Origin: an uncultured Bacteroides sp.
Lineage (GTDB): Bacteria > Bacteroidota > Bacteroidia > Bacteroidales > Bacteroidaceae
Assembly: GCF_910586915.1 (NCBI RefSeq)
Contig: NZ_CAJULN010000062.1
Coordinates: forward strand, 1 to 12,637
Length of the DNA stretch: 12,637 bases
Direction of reading: 5' to 3'
In this document: one piece after another, positions 1 to 6,999 of the stretch
How positions within the stretch are numbered: the stretch's first letter is position 1
How the letters are laid out: each line of letters begins with the position of its first letter
Notes under the pieces: generated by a model
Database searches by the model: none
Told to the model about the DNA's origin: nothing
The model's input: the letters and a program-made list of their open reading frames with translations, nothing else
Made by a program: the position numbers and the translations under genes

Positions 1-1127
1 CTGACGAACGTAGCCACCGCAATGCAAGGTATGGCGGCAACGGTGGGCAGCATCCATGTCTGCTTGCACACACTCACCCACAGTCCGAGCCAGAAGATGT
101 GCATCAGATACATACCGTAGCTGAGCCGCGACATCTCCGTCACCAGTTGCGGCGCCTCCGGCCGATGGATGCAGGTGAACAGAAGAAATGCTCCCGTGGT
201 GAGCAGCACACAGTTGATGGTGCAGAACGCCCAACCGATTTCCAACACAGGCGTAACGTGCAGTTCGCCCGGAACGGCCTGCACATAAAACGACAGGATG
301 GTCCACACGGCGCCCGCCACCATCAGAACGGCTCCCACGACCAGACGCCGCGGCCGCTCCCAGGTGAGGTGCACACGTATATAATGCGCCAGCACAAGGT
401 AGCCCAAATAACCGGAAAAGTTCCACAACATATGGTATTCGTTCCAGAAGCATTGCCCCCACAGCTCGCCACACCAACGGTTGAGGTAGGGCATACACGT
501 CGACAAGAGAAACACGCCGATGAAGAAACGCTCTTCGCCCGCCGTGGCTTTCCGCAGCCACGGGGATATCATGGGAATAAACAGATAAAGCCCTATCAGG
601 GGATACATAAACCAGAAGTGCCCCGCCAGCGTGGGGAAGTTGAGCAGGATGCGCGAGAGGTCTTTCGCTGAAATCGCCCCGTCTATCTGCCCCCACAGCA
701 GGGGCAGTGTGCTATACAATATCATAAACACGAAAAAGGGCGGCAGGATGCGAAGGGCACGGCGGCGATAGAACTGCCACATGGTCTGTTCCTCCTTCAT
801 CGGTGCGAGCAGGAAAGCGGAGACTATCATAAACAAGGGTACAGACATACGCGAAAAACCGTCGTAGACCGATACCCACAGGCGGTCGGCCTCGTTGGCG
901 AGGTAAGACTGTGGTCCTGCCATATCGGTAGAACCGGGAGCACCGTAAAAATTCTCGCTGGCATGAACCAGCATGACCAGGAAGCAGGCAAACACGCGGA
1001 TGTAATCTAAATTTCTCTCATATTGCCCAAGTGGGGAGTTGCAGCCACCAAACACGAAAACTGTCCCCAGCAACAATGTCACTAATTGTTGTCTCATAAT
1101 TTCATTGAATGTAAATTTGTTCTTCAT
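1..1127 (-). CDS. Acyltransferase 3 family integral membrane protein, C-terminus beyond window edge
   Basis: The minus-strand frame stays open from an ATG at 1127-1125 to the left edge, giving about 375 residues without a stop. The protein is strongly hydrophobic with many predicted membrane spans. It carries the acyltransferase-3 (OafA/WecH-like) hallmark R-x10-H in the first core helix (R44 in DYIRVF, H55 in MLVHASE). It later shows the aromatic-rich LAGHFWFMYPLIGLY segment and SRLSYGMYLMHIFW near the edge, both typical of this family. Members O-acylate sugars or other carbohydrate polymers in the inner membrane using an acyl donor; the substrate here cannot be told. A second in-frame ATG lies at 1097. 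The upstream start was chosen because an in-frame stop (TAA) lies only about 14 codons further up and both give the same core. An extra hydrophobic stretch at about residues 15-27 precedes the family core. Family assignment is firm; substrate is unknown. Confidence 0.85.
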   Translation of the reverse strand, partial: MKNKFTFNEIMRQQLVTLLLGTVFVFGGCNSPLGQYERNLDYIRVFACFLVMLVHASENFYGAPGSTDMAGPQSYLANEADRLWVSVYDGFSRMSVPLFMIVSAFLLAPMKEEQTMWQFYRRRALRILPPFFVFMILYSTLPLLWGQIDGAISAKDLSRILLNFPTLAGHFWFMYPLIGLYLFIPMISPWLRKATAGEERFFIGVFLLSTCMPYLNRWCGELWGQCFWNEYHMLWNFSGYLGYLVLAHYIRVHLTWERPRRLVVGAVLMVAGAVWTILSFYVQAVPGELHVTPVLEIGWAFCTINCVLLTTGAFLLFTCIHRPEAPQLVTEMSRLSYGMYLMHIFWLGLWVSVCKQTWMLPTVAAIPCIAVATFV

Positions 1128-1381
1128 CAGTTTTTCTTTGTTCACAAAATTGACAAAAAGCAATTACTTTTTTTAGCACAAATTATTCAATAAAAGAAAG
1201 AAACAGACCATCCATCTGCTTTTGAGACCAAACTTCTTTCCTTTTTCTCCCCCAATGAAGAGATTCTGCTACTTTTTGAGCCGATTTTATACCTCATTCC
1301 TACACGCTTCTTGAACTTTTTACATTTTCCGCACCATAAACAGCCCGATTTTTCACATTTTCCGTTGTTTTTCGACTAAAC
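1128..1381. other. Intergenic region between acyltransferase start and envC-like end
   Basis: This 254-base AT-rich gap lies between two minus-strand genes. No reading frame worth calling and no GC-rich hairpin with a T-run was found after the envC-like stop. Two near-identical stretches reading TTTTTACATTTTCCG (1317-1331) and TTTTTCACATTTTCCG (1349-1364) are spaced 32-33 bases apart; their meaning is unknown. On the minus strand ATAATTTG near 1179-1186 resembles, but does not match, the Bacteroides -7 box TAnnTTTG, so a promoter for the acyltransferase gene is plausible but not demonstrated. Confidence 0.4.
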
Positions 1382-2677
1382 TTACCGATTGAGCCACGGC
1401 TCCGGGTTGAGTTTTTCTTTTTCCCTACGCAACTGGAAGTGGAGCACCGTGCGGTCGTTGTCCGTACCGTCGGAGAATATTTGCCCGATGGGTTGTTTCG
1501 TCGTCACCGTATCTCCTATTTTCACCGAAGCGGACGAAAGGTTGCAATAGACGGAGATGTAATTACCGTGACGGATAAGCACATTGAACAATCCGTTCAG
1601 TTGGAAGACGGCTGCCACTTTACCGTCGAAGATGGCACGTGCCTGTGCTCCCGGCTTTCCCTGGATATCGATACCTTTGTTATCTAACTTTACGTTGCGG
1701 AGCCCTTCTACAGCATATTGCCCGTAGCGGCTGACGATAATGTAAGCACCTGATATAGGCATGGGAAGTTTGCCGCGATTGGCGGCAAAATTACCGGACA
1801 GTTCGCGGTCGGCTTTGCTCATGGTGTACGTTTCGAGCGTTTTTACTTTCGCTCCCGCGTTGCCGGAAGAGCCGCTTTCCTCCCCTTCGGTTTCGTTGCG
1901 TGCTGCCGCTTCGCGGCGGGCTTCCTCTTCGGCACGCTTGCGGGCACGTTCTATTTCTTCGGCTATCAGCTTGTCGATGCGTGCATTCAGTTGGTCTGCC
2001 TCCCTGCGTTTTTTATTAATCTCGTTCTGCAAGCCTTTCTGCTTCTTTTGCAAGTCGGCTACCAACGTGCGTTTTTCCTGCTCCTGCACTTCCAACTTCG
2101 TCTTTTCGCCCTCCCGTTCTTTCAGCAGGTTCTCCTTAGCGGTTTTCACTTGCTGACGTTCCGCTTGTTTCGCACGTATCTGCTCCTGCTTTTTCAGAAT
2201 CTCTTCGCCTTGCAAACGCTGGTAAGTGGCGTATTCGCGTACATAGCGCATACGGCGGTAGGTCTGTCCCAAGCTCTTGGCGGAGAAGATGAACATGAGT
2301 TTCTCTTCTATCGACTTGTTCTTATAAAGATACTGTACCGAGGCTTCGTATTTCTTCTTCTTATCCTTCAGCTCCTTCTCCAAAACGCGCAACTCGCGTC
2401 CCAATGCGTTCAGTTCGGACTCGATGGCTTCCACATCGCTGTTGATAGCGAGGATGTAGCGTTTCCGTTCCTCAATCTGCCCGGTGAGTGCTGCCAGGCT
2501 GTTCAACTGGCTGCCCACGTCCTTCTTAGTGTCCTGCAATATAGAGTCCGACTCGGCAATCTGCTTTTGCAGCGCACCGCGCTTACTTTCCAACTCGCGA
2601 ATCAGCTTGTTCGACTGGGCGGAAAGCGGAACTGCCAACCATAGGCAACCGGCAAGAATAACAAAGAGACGTTTCAT
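1382..2677 (-). CDS. EnvC-like murein hydrolase activator (coiled coil plus degenerate LytM/M23 domain)
   Basis: The protein has 431 residues: signal peptide (about 1-21, cleavage likely after LSAQ), a long charged coiled coil (about 23-260), a Ser/Gly/Glu-rich linker, and a LytM/M23 domain (about 305-431). In active LytM peptidases zinc is held by the HxxxD and HxH motifs. Here the first His is Asn (N333 in NKGID, with D337 kept) and the HxH pair is V411-L-H413, so the metal site looks broken. This is the architecture of E. coli EnvC, which does not cut peptidoglycan itself but activates periplasmic amidases at the septum. A similar role is inferred. Automated annotation may call it a peptidase. 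The start codon overlaps the stop of the DUF4292 gene as ATGA. An LAGC sequence at residues 8-11 resembles a lipobox, but the hydrophobic stretch continues after it, which favours signal peptidase I. Confidence 0.88.
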   Translation of the reverse strand: MKRLFVILAGCLWLAVPLSAQSNKLIRELESKRGALQKQIAESDSILQDTKKDVGSQLNSLAALTGQIEERKRYILAINSDVEAIESELNALGRELRVLEKELKDKKKKYEASVQYLYKNKSIEEKLMFIFSAKSLGQTYRRMRYVREYATYQRLQGEEILKKQEQIRAKQAERQQVKTAKENLLKEREGEKTKLEVQEQEKRTLVADLQKKQKGLQNEINKKRREADQLNARIDKLIAEEIERARKRAEEEARREAAARNETEGEESGSSGNAGAKVKTLETYTMSKADRELSGNFAANRGKLPMPISGAYIIVSRYGQYAVEGLRNVKLDNKGIDIQGKPGAQARAIFDGKVAAVFQLNGLFNVLIRHGNYISVYCNLSSASVKIGDTVTTKQPIGQIFSDGTDNDRTVLHFQLRREKEKLNPEPWLNR

Positions 2678-3246
2678 CCTAATAAAGCCACCAGCATTTT
2701 TACCAACACTTCCAAAGGAACCTGAGTATATTTGGCAGAAAGTTCCGTCGGAGTCATGGAGAACTCTTTGGTCGAGAACTCATAAAGCCGGACTTTGGCT
2801 TTCTCCAAAGAAGGGATACCTACATCTTTGCCCGTCAGTTCTGTCTTTCCACCGGGCAAGGATGCGCTTATCAGTATCTTTTCCAAACGGGCAAACTCCG
2901 CATTCTTCGGCAACAGGCCTTTCAGTTCGTCCTTCGTTGCACGGACAAATCTCCGGTTCATCCTGTCCACCATCAGTACTTCGTCCGGTGTAATCTCGAT
3001 GCGCGCCACTTCCGTACGCAGAATCGGCATCAGCAAGGAGACTTGCACCCGTTCGCGGGTTTTCATCTTCATAGTCCCTCCCACGGACATACTTCCCCCT
3101 TTCTTGTCGGGAATGGTAAGCTGGAGTCTGGAAGTCAGATAGCTCGGCACGGAAGCCTTTGTCTTCGAGAGTGCCGGATGCTTCGAACTCTTACAGCCGG
3201 TCAGCACGACGGCCACCAACAGCAACAGATAAACGACTCTTTTCAT
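2674..3246 (-). CDS. DUF4292 family lipoprotein
   Basis: The protein has 190 residues, starting with a lipoprotein signal peptide whose lipobox LTGC places the acylated Cys at residue 18. The residues after the Cys (KSSKHP) are basic or neutral. They lack the acidic surface-export signal described for Bacteroidota surface lipoproteins, so a periplasm-facing location is inferred. The body is a run of beta-strand-like segments with the features of DUF4292, a Bacteroidota family that I believe is structurally related to the LolA/LolB fold; that relation is recalled and was not tested here. Its biochemical role is not established. The gene sits third in a four-gene chain, with ATGA overlaps to the TPR gene upstream and the envC-like gene downstream, which implies coordinated synthesis with envelope proteins. 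Family assignment is confident; function is open. Confidence 0.82.
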   Translation of the reverse strand: MKRVVYLLLLVAVVLTGCKSSKHPALSKTKASVPSYLTSRLQLTIPDKKGGSMSVGGTMKMKTRERVQVSLLMPILRTEVARIEITPDEVLMVDRMNRRFVRATKDELKGLLPKNAEFARLEKILISASLPGGKTELTGKDVGIPSLEKAKVRLYEFSTKEFSMTPTELSAKYTQVPLEVLVKMLVALLG

Positions 3247-5096
3247 TCTGCAATATATTTCTTCTTTTCTATCTTCTGTTTCAATGTTTTCGATTCACTT
3301 CCCATTTCGAGCGCCTGCTTCCAATATTTCAACGCTCCCTCCACGTCGCCGTTCATGAAGTAGATATCTCCGCAATGTTCTACAATCACGTTGCTTTTTT
3401 CATCGTCGCTCTTCAAGGCATTGTCTATGTAGATGCGGGCTTCCGCATAATTTCCCTTTTCAAAGAGAATCCATGCATAAGTATCGAGGAAGGTGGCGTT
3501 GTTGGGTTCCGCTTTTACAGTTTTGTAACTCATTTCCTCCGCTTTGTCCAAGTCGCGGCGTTCTACCGAAAGGTAATAGGCATAGTTATTCAGCGCGCCG
3601 ATATTGGCGGGATTGTACACCAACGCCGAATCGTAGGCAGCATAAGCCTCCGCCATCTGTTTCTTCGTGTGGTAGACGTCGCCCATGATTGAGTAGAATT
3701 CGGATACGAATTCTTTCTTCGTGTCGGGGGCGATGTGCTCCAGGGCTTTGGTACATACACTCAATACGCTGTCAACCTGCTCTGCCTGATGATAGGCGAT
3801 GGCCAGGTAATAATAAAGCTGCAAAGCATCCGGAGTAGCTTCGATACCAGGCTCACACACCTTTATAATCTGTTTGTAATCCTCCTTTTTTATGGCTGCA
3901 CTTACCAACATCAGGCGGGCGGCATTGTTGGCGGGGTCTAAATCGACCACCAGTTCCAATACCGGAACCGCTTCCTGCTCCATATTCTTCGACAAGAGAT
4001 ATTGTGCATAGAGCATGGGGACTTGCGGGTCGTCCTGATCTTGCTCCATCATGCGGTCAAACAGGGCAATCACCTGCGTGCTGTCCTTTTCCGGCGATTG
4101 TTCATTTTCCATGATGACCTGCCGCATGACATTGATTTTCGTATCGGGAGTCACTTTCTTGTTCAGCAGCAACGTGTCCAGTTGTTGCTGATACAGCTCT
4201 TTCTGCCCGGTCTGCTCATAGTAAGAAGCCATCGAGAAGAGCGCCATCGGATTGTCCGGCTCTGCCGCCAGCACTTTCTGATAGACCGCATAGGCTTCTT
4301 CTTTTTTCCCGTGCTGGAGATATACGTCGCCGAGAATTACCTGATAACGCATATCCATCGGATACTCCTGCACCAGACTTTCTATTTCCCGAAAAGCCTT
4401 CTTGTCGTCTTTCATCTGAAGATAGATACGGAATTTCTCCATAGACAACTGCTCGTTCTTACCCAAACGTGTCTCCAGGCGGTTCAGCGTGGAAATCACA
4501 TCGTCATACTTCTCCTGCCGGCTGTAAATATCGAGCAGGTTAAACAAAGGGTCTTGCTTTGCCGGAAAACGAGCAACCATCTTTTCGAGCAAAACGACGG
4601 CTTTATCCCATTCGTTCTGTTGCAGATAGAGGTTGACCAATCCCTGGCTATACCAATAGTTATCGGGGGCATAGAGTACTGCTTTCTCCAAAGCATCCTG
4701 TCCTTGCGGAACCTGGCGCAGAAACATATAATATTGTGAAATCTCGTAAAGAGCGGAAGAAGCCGTCGGATGGATATCCAGACAATGCTGCAACAAGCCG
4801 AAAGCCGCATCATATTCTTTCTTTCCTTTCATCCGCATGGCTTCCAGAAAGAAATAATCATATTTGCGCTGCTGTTCCTCCGTCAGTTGGCACACAAAAA
4901 CATCCTTCTCCTTCTCGGCTTTACTCTTTTTGGTCTTCTTTTTCTTTGCTTTCCGGGCAATTGCATCTGTGCCGGCCGCATATCCGGATAGGGTGGGCAC
5001 GTCTCCTGCCGCCACCCTTCCTGTCGCTTGCGAAGCCACACCCAAAGGAAGCAGCAAAGCACTTACCAACCATATAAATAGGATTCTTTTTTTCAT
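3243..5096 (-). CDS. Secreted tetratricopeptide repeat protein
   Basis: The protein has 617 residues when started at the ATG at 5096, where a clear signal peptide begins (MKKRILFIWLVSALLLPLGV, cleavage near ASQ). The frame is open for 23 more codons upstream, but that part lies inside dut and is not expected to be translated. The ATG overlaps the dut stop as ATGA. After a Lys-rich stretch (about 49-64) come back-to-back tetratricopeptide-type helical pairs from about residue 83 to the end. Recognisable repeat signatures include YDAAFGLLQHCLDIHP, EAYAVYQKVLAAEPDNPMA and GALKYWKQALEMG. TPR arrays are protein-binding scaffolds. With a signal peptide and no later membrane segment it should be periplasmic, or exposed there if tethered. 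Partners are unknown; the coupled lipoprotein and EnvC-like protein are the obvious candidates. Confidence 0.87.
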   Translation of the reverse strand: MKKRILFIWLVSALLLPLGVASQATGRVAAGDVPTLSGYAAGTDAIARKAKKKKTKKSKAEKEKDVFVCQLTEEQQRKYDYFFLEAMRMKGKKEYDAAFGLLQHCLDIHPTASSALYEISQYYMFLRQVPQGQDALEKAVLYAPDNYWYSQGLVNLYLQQNEWDKAVVLLEKMVARFPAKQDPLFNLLDIYSRQEKYDDVISTLNRLETRLGKNEQLSMEKFRIYLQMKDDKKAFREIESLVQEYPMDMRYQVILGDVYLQHGKKEEAYAVYQKVLAAEPDNPMALFSMASYYEQTGQKELYQQQLDTLLLNKKVTPDTKINVMRQVIMENEQSPEKDSTQVIALFDRMMEQDQDDPQVPMLYAQYLLSKNMEQEAVPVLELVVDLDPANNAARLMLVSAAIKKEDYKQIIKVCEPGIEATPDALQLYYYLAIAYHQAEQVDSVLSVCTKALEHIAPDTKKEFVSEFYSIMGDVYHTKKQMAEAYAAYDSALVYNPANIGALNNYAYYLSVERRDLDKAEEMSYKTVKAEPNNATFLDTYAWILFEKGNYAEARIYIDNALKSDDEKSNVIVEHCGDIYFMNGDVEGALKYWKQALEMGSESKTLKQKIEKKKYIAE

Positions 5097-5527
5097 TTTT
5101 TCCCTGTATGACCGAAGCCGCCGGCTCCGCGTTCCGTTTCGTCCAACACTTCCACTTCCTGCCATGAGGCTTGCTCATGTTTTGCAATCACCATCTGCGC
5201 AATACGTTCGCCGTCTTCAATCACAAAGGCTTCGGACGACAGATTGACCAGGATAATACAGATTTCCCCCCGATAATCCGCATCAATCGTTCCCGGCGAG
5301 TTGAGCACCGTGATTCCCTTCTTGATGGCCAATCCGCTGCGCGGACGGATTTGGGCTTCAAATCCTTTCGGAAGGGCGATATACAATCCGGTGGGCACAA
5401 GACAGCGTTGCAGGGGTTCCAAAGTGATGGGTTCGGAAAGATTGGCACGGATATCCATTCCCGCAGACCATTCGGTGGCATAAGCCGGAAGCGGATGCTT
5501 CGATTTATTGATTACTTGAATATTCAT
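5093..5527 (-). CDS. dut: dUTP diphosphatase (dUTPase)
   Basis: The protein has 144 residues, the usual size for a trimeric dUTPase. All five family motifs are present in order: AGMDIRA (22-28), PRSGLA (62-67), NSPGTIDADYRG (76-87) with the catalytic Asp at D82, GERIAQM (106-112), and the C-terminal Gly-rich arm RGAGGFGHTG (133-142) that closes over the nucleotide. It hydrolyses dUTP to dUMP and pyrophosphate, keeping uracil out of DNA and feeding thymidylate synthesis in the cytoplasm. It is the first gene of a four-gene minus-strand chain, and its TGA overlaps the ATG of the secreted TPR protein gene. A cytosolic nucleotide enzyme heading three envelope genes is a notable grouping. It is divergent from dgt, with 125 bases between the start codons. 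Confidence 0.97.
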   Translation of the reverse strand: MNIQVINKSKHPLPAYATEWSAGMDIRANLSEPITLEPLQRCLVPTGLYIALPKGFEAQIRPRSGLAIKKGITVLNSPGTIDADYRGEICIILVNLSSEAFVIEDGERIAQMVIAKHEQASWQEVEVLDETERGAGGFGHTGKK

Positions 5528-5553
5528 AAATGCATATATTGGTATTTAACGGG

Positions 5554-5561
5554 CGAAAATA
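5554..5561 (-). promoter_or_regulatory. Possible -7 box for the dut operon
   Basis: On the minus strand the sequence reads TATTTTCG, seven of eight matches to the Bacteroides -7 box TAnnTTTG, 26 bases before the dut ATG. No clear TTTG -33 element lies 19-21 bases further up, so this is a weak call. Confidence 0.25.
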
Positions 5562-5584
5562 CACATTTTGAACTGAAAAATAGT

Positions 5585-5592
5585 TAAGTTTG
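5585..5592 (+). promoter_or_regulatory. Probable -7 box for dgt
   Basis: TAAGTTTG is a full match to the Bacteroides -7 consensus TAnnTTTG and lies about 60 bases before the dgt ATG. A TTTG at 5567-5570 is only 14 bases upstream, closer than the usual -33 spacing, so the upstream element is uncertain. Confidence 0.4.
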
Positions 5593-5652
5593 CAGTTAAA
5601 TAATGTGCCGTTCCCTAATTTGCAAACAGGAAACGCCCAAATCGCAACTAAA

Positions 5653-6999
5653 ATGATGAACTGGAATCAATTAATATCCGCCAAACGCTTCGGAATGGAA
5701 GAGTTTCACCAGGAGCGCCAGGAAAACCGCTCGGAGTTTCAACGGGATTACGACCGTCTTATCTTTTCCGCCCCCTTCCGCCGATTGCAGAACAAGACAC
5801 AGGTATTCCCCCTGCCGGGCAGCGTGTTTGTACACAACCGGCTCACGCATAGCCTCGAAGTATCCTGCGTCGGCCGTTCCTTAGGCAACGACGTAGCCAA
5901 AGCCATCCTCGAACGCCAGCCCGAACTCCGGGAATCTTTTCTGCCGGAAATCGGTTCCATCGTATCCGCCGCCTGCCTGGCGCACGACTTAGGCAATCCG
6001 CCTTTCGGCCATTCGGGCGAGCGTGCCATATCGACCTTTTTCTCCGAAGGAAAAGGGCTCCGCCTGAAAGAAAGGCAGCCGGACGGAGCGCAACTTTCGG
6101 CGATGGAATGGGAAGATTTGACACATTTCGAAGGAAACGCAAATGCATTCCGGCTCTTGACCCACCAGTTTGAAGGACGGCGCAAAGGAGGATTCGCCAT
6201 GACGTACACCACCCTGGCTTCCATCGTGAAATATCCCTTTTCATCAAGCCTTGCCGGCAAAAAGTCGAAGTTCGGATTCTTCGTCAGCGAAGAAGAGAGT
6301 TTCCATAAAATAGCCACCGAACTGGGATTAATCGTGCAGAACGAGCATCCGTTGAAATACGCACGACATCCGTTGGTCTATCTGGTGGAAGCGGCGGACG
6401 ACATCTGCTATCAGATGATGGACATCGAAGACGCCCACAAACTGAAAATCCTCACTACCGAAGAGACGAAGGCACTGCTGATGGCTTATTTCGACGAAAA
6501 CCGGCAGGCACATCTGCGGAGCACGTTCCGGATTGTGAGCGACACGAACGAACAAATCGCTTACCTGCGCTCCTCGGTAATCGGACTACTGATTCGGGAA
6601 TGCACCCGTGTGTTCCTCGAACATGAACAGGCAATATTGTCCGGCACTTTCGAAGGAACGCTCATCAAACATATATCCCAGTGTCCGGCAGACGCCTACA
6701 AACACTGCTCCGATGTGTCTATGCAGAAAATCTACCGTTCGCAGTATGTGCTCGACATCGAATTGGCCGGTTTCCGCGTCATCAGTACACTGCTCGAACT
6801 GATGACGGAGGCGGTCACCTCTCCCGGCAAGGCGTATTCCGAACTTCTGATAAACCGGGTTTCCAGCCAGTACAACATAAAATCGCCTGTACTCTACGAA
6901 AGAATACAGGCGGTACTTGATTATATATCGGGGATGACCGACGTCTTTGCTCTCGACCTTTACCGGAAAATCAACGGCAACAGTCTGCCTGCGGTGTAA
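5653..6999 (+). CDS. dgt: Deoxyguanosinetriphosphate triphosphohydrolase (HD-domain dNTPase)
   Basis: The protein has 448 residues from the ATG at 5653; a second ATG follows at once at 5656. The frame is open back to a TTG at 5590, but that TTG overlaps the promoter box and the family normally begins just before WNQLISAKRFG, so the ATG pair is preferred. The HD phosphohydrolase signature is complete: THSLEV with H66, AHDLGNPPFGHSGE with H111-D112 and H120, EGNANAFR at 160-167, and EAADDICY with D249 completing the metal site. Enzymes of this family release tripolyphosphate from dGTP (sometimes other dNTPs), adjusting nucleotide pools. The divergent neighbour is dut, another pool-cleaning enzyme. 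The last 29 bases overlap the end of glsB on the other strand. Confidence 0.93.
   Translation: MMNWNQLISAKRFGMEEFHQERQENRSEFQRDYDRLIFSAPFRRLQNKTQVFPLPGSVFVHNRLTHSLEVSCVGRSLGNDVAKAILERQPELRESFLPEIGSIVSAACLAHDLGNPPFGHSGERAISTFFSEGKGLRLKERQPDGAQLSAMEWEDLTHFEGNANAFRLLTHQFEGRRKGGFAMTYTTLASIVKYPFSSSLAGKKSKFGFFVSEEESFHKIATELGLIVQNEHPLKYARHPLVYLVEAADDICYQMMDIEDAHKLKILTTEETKALLMAYFDENRQAHLRSTFRIVSDTNEQIAYLRSSVIGLLIRECTRVFLEHEQAILSGTFEGTLIKHISQCPADAYKHCSDVSMQKIYRSQYVLDIELAGFRVISTLLELMTEAVTSPGKAYSELLINRVSSQYNIKSPVLYERIQAVLDYISGMTDVFALDLYRKINGNSLPAV

Noticed and set aside
99..671. Plus-strand open frame of 190 codons
   Set aside because: It lies antisense inside the acyltransferase-3 gene and encodes a His/Gln/Arg-rich sequence with no domain character; the minus strand carries the recognisable family motifs.
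1991..2644. Plus-strand open frame of 217 codons
   Set aside because: It is the antisense of the EnvC-like coiled coil; Leu/Phe-rich translation is what the reverse of Lys/Glu-rich codons gives.
2645..2677. EnvC-like protein as a lipoprotein (LAGC at residues 8-11)
   Set aside because: The hydrophobic core would be only about five residues before the Cys and continues well after it; cleavage by signal peptidase I after LSAQ fits better.
4002..4739. Plus-strand open frame of 245 codons
   Set aside because: It lies antisense to the TPR repeats, without a promoter or sensible composition; the TPR signatures support the minus strand.
5097..5165. Longer N-terminus for the TPR protein (start at 5165)
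   Set aside because: The extension is Arg-rich, lies wholly inside dut and would bury the signal peptide; the ATGA overlap start at 5096 explains the data.
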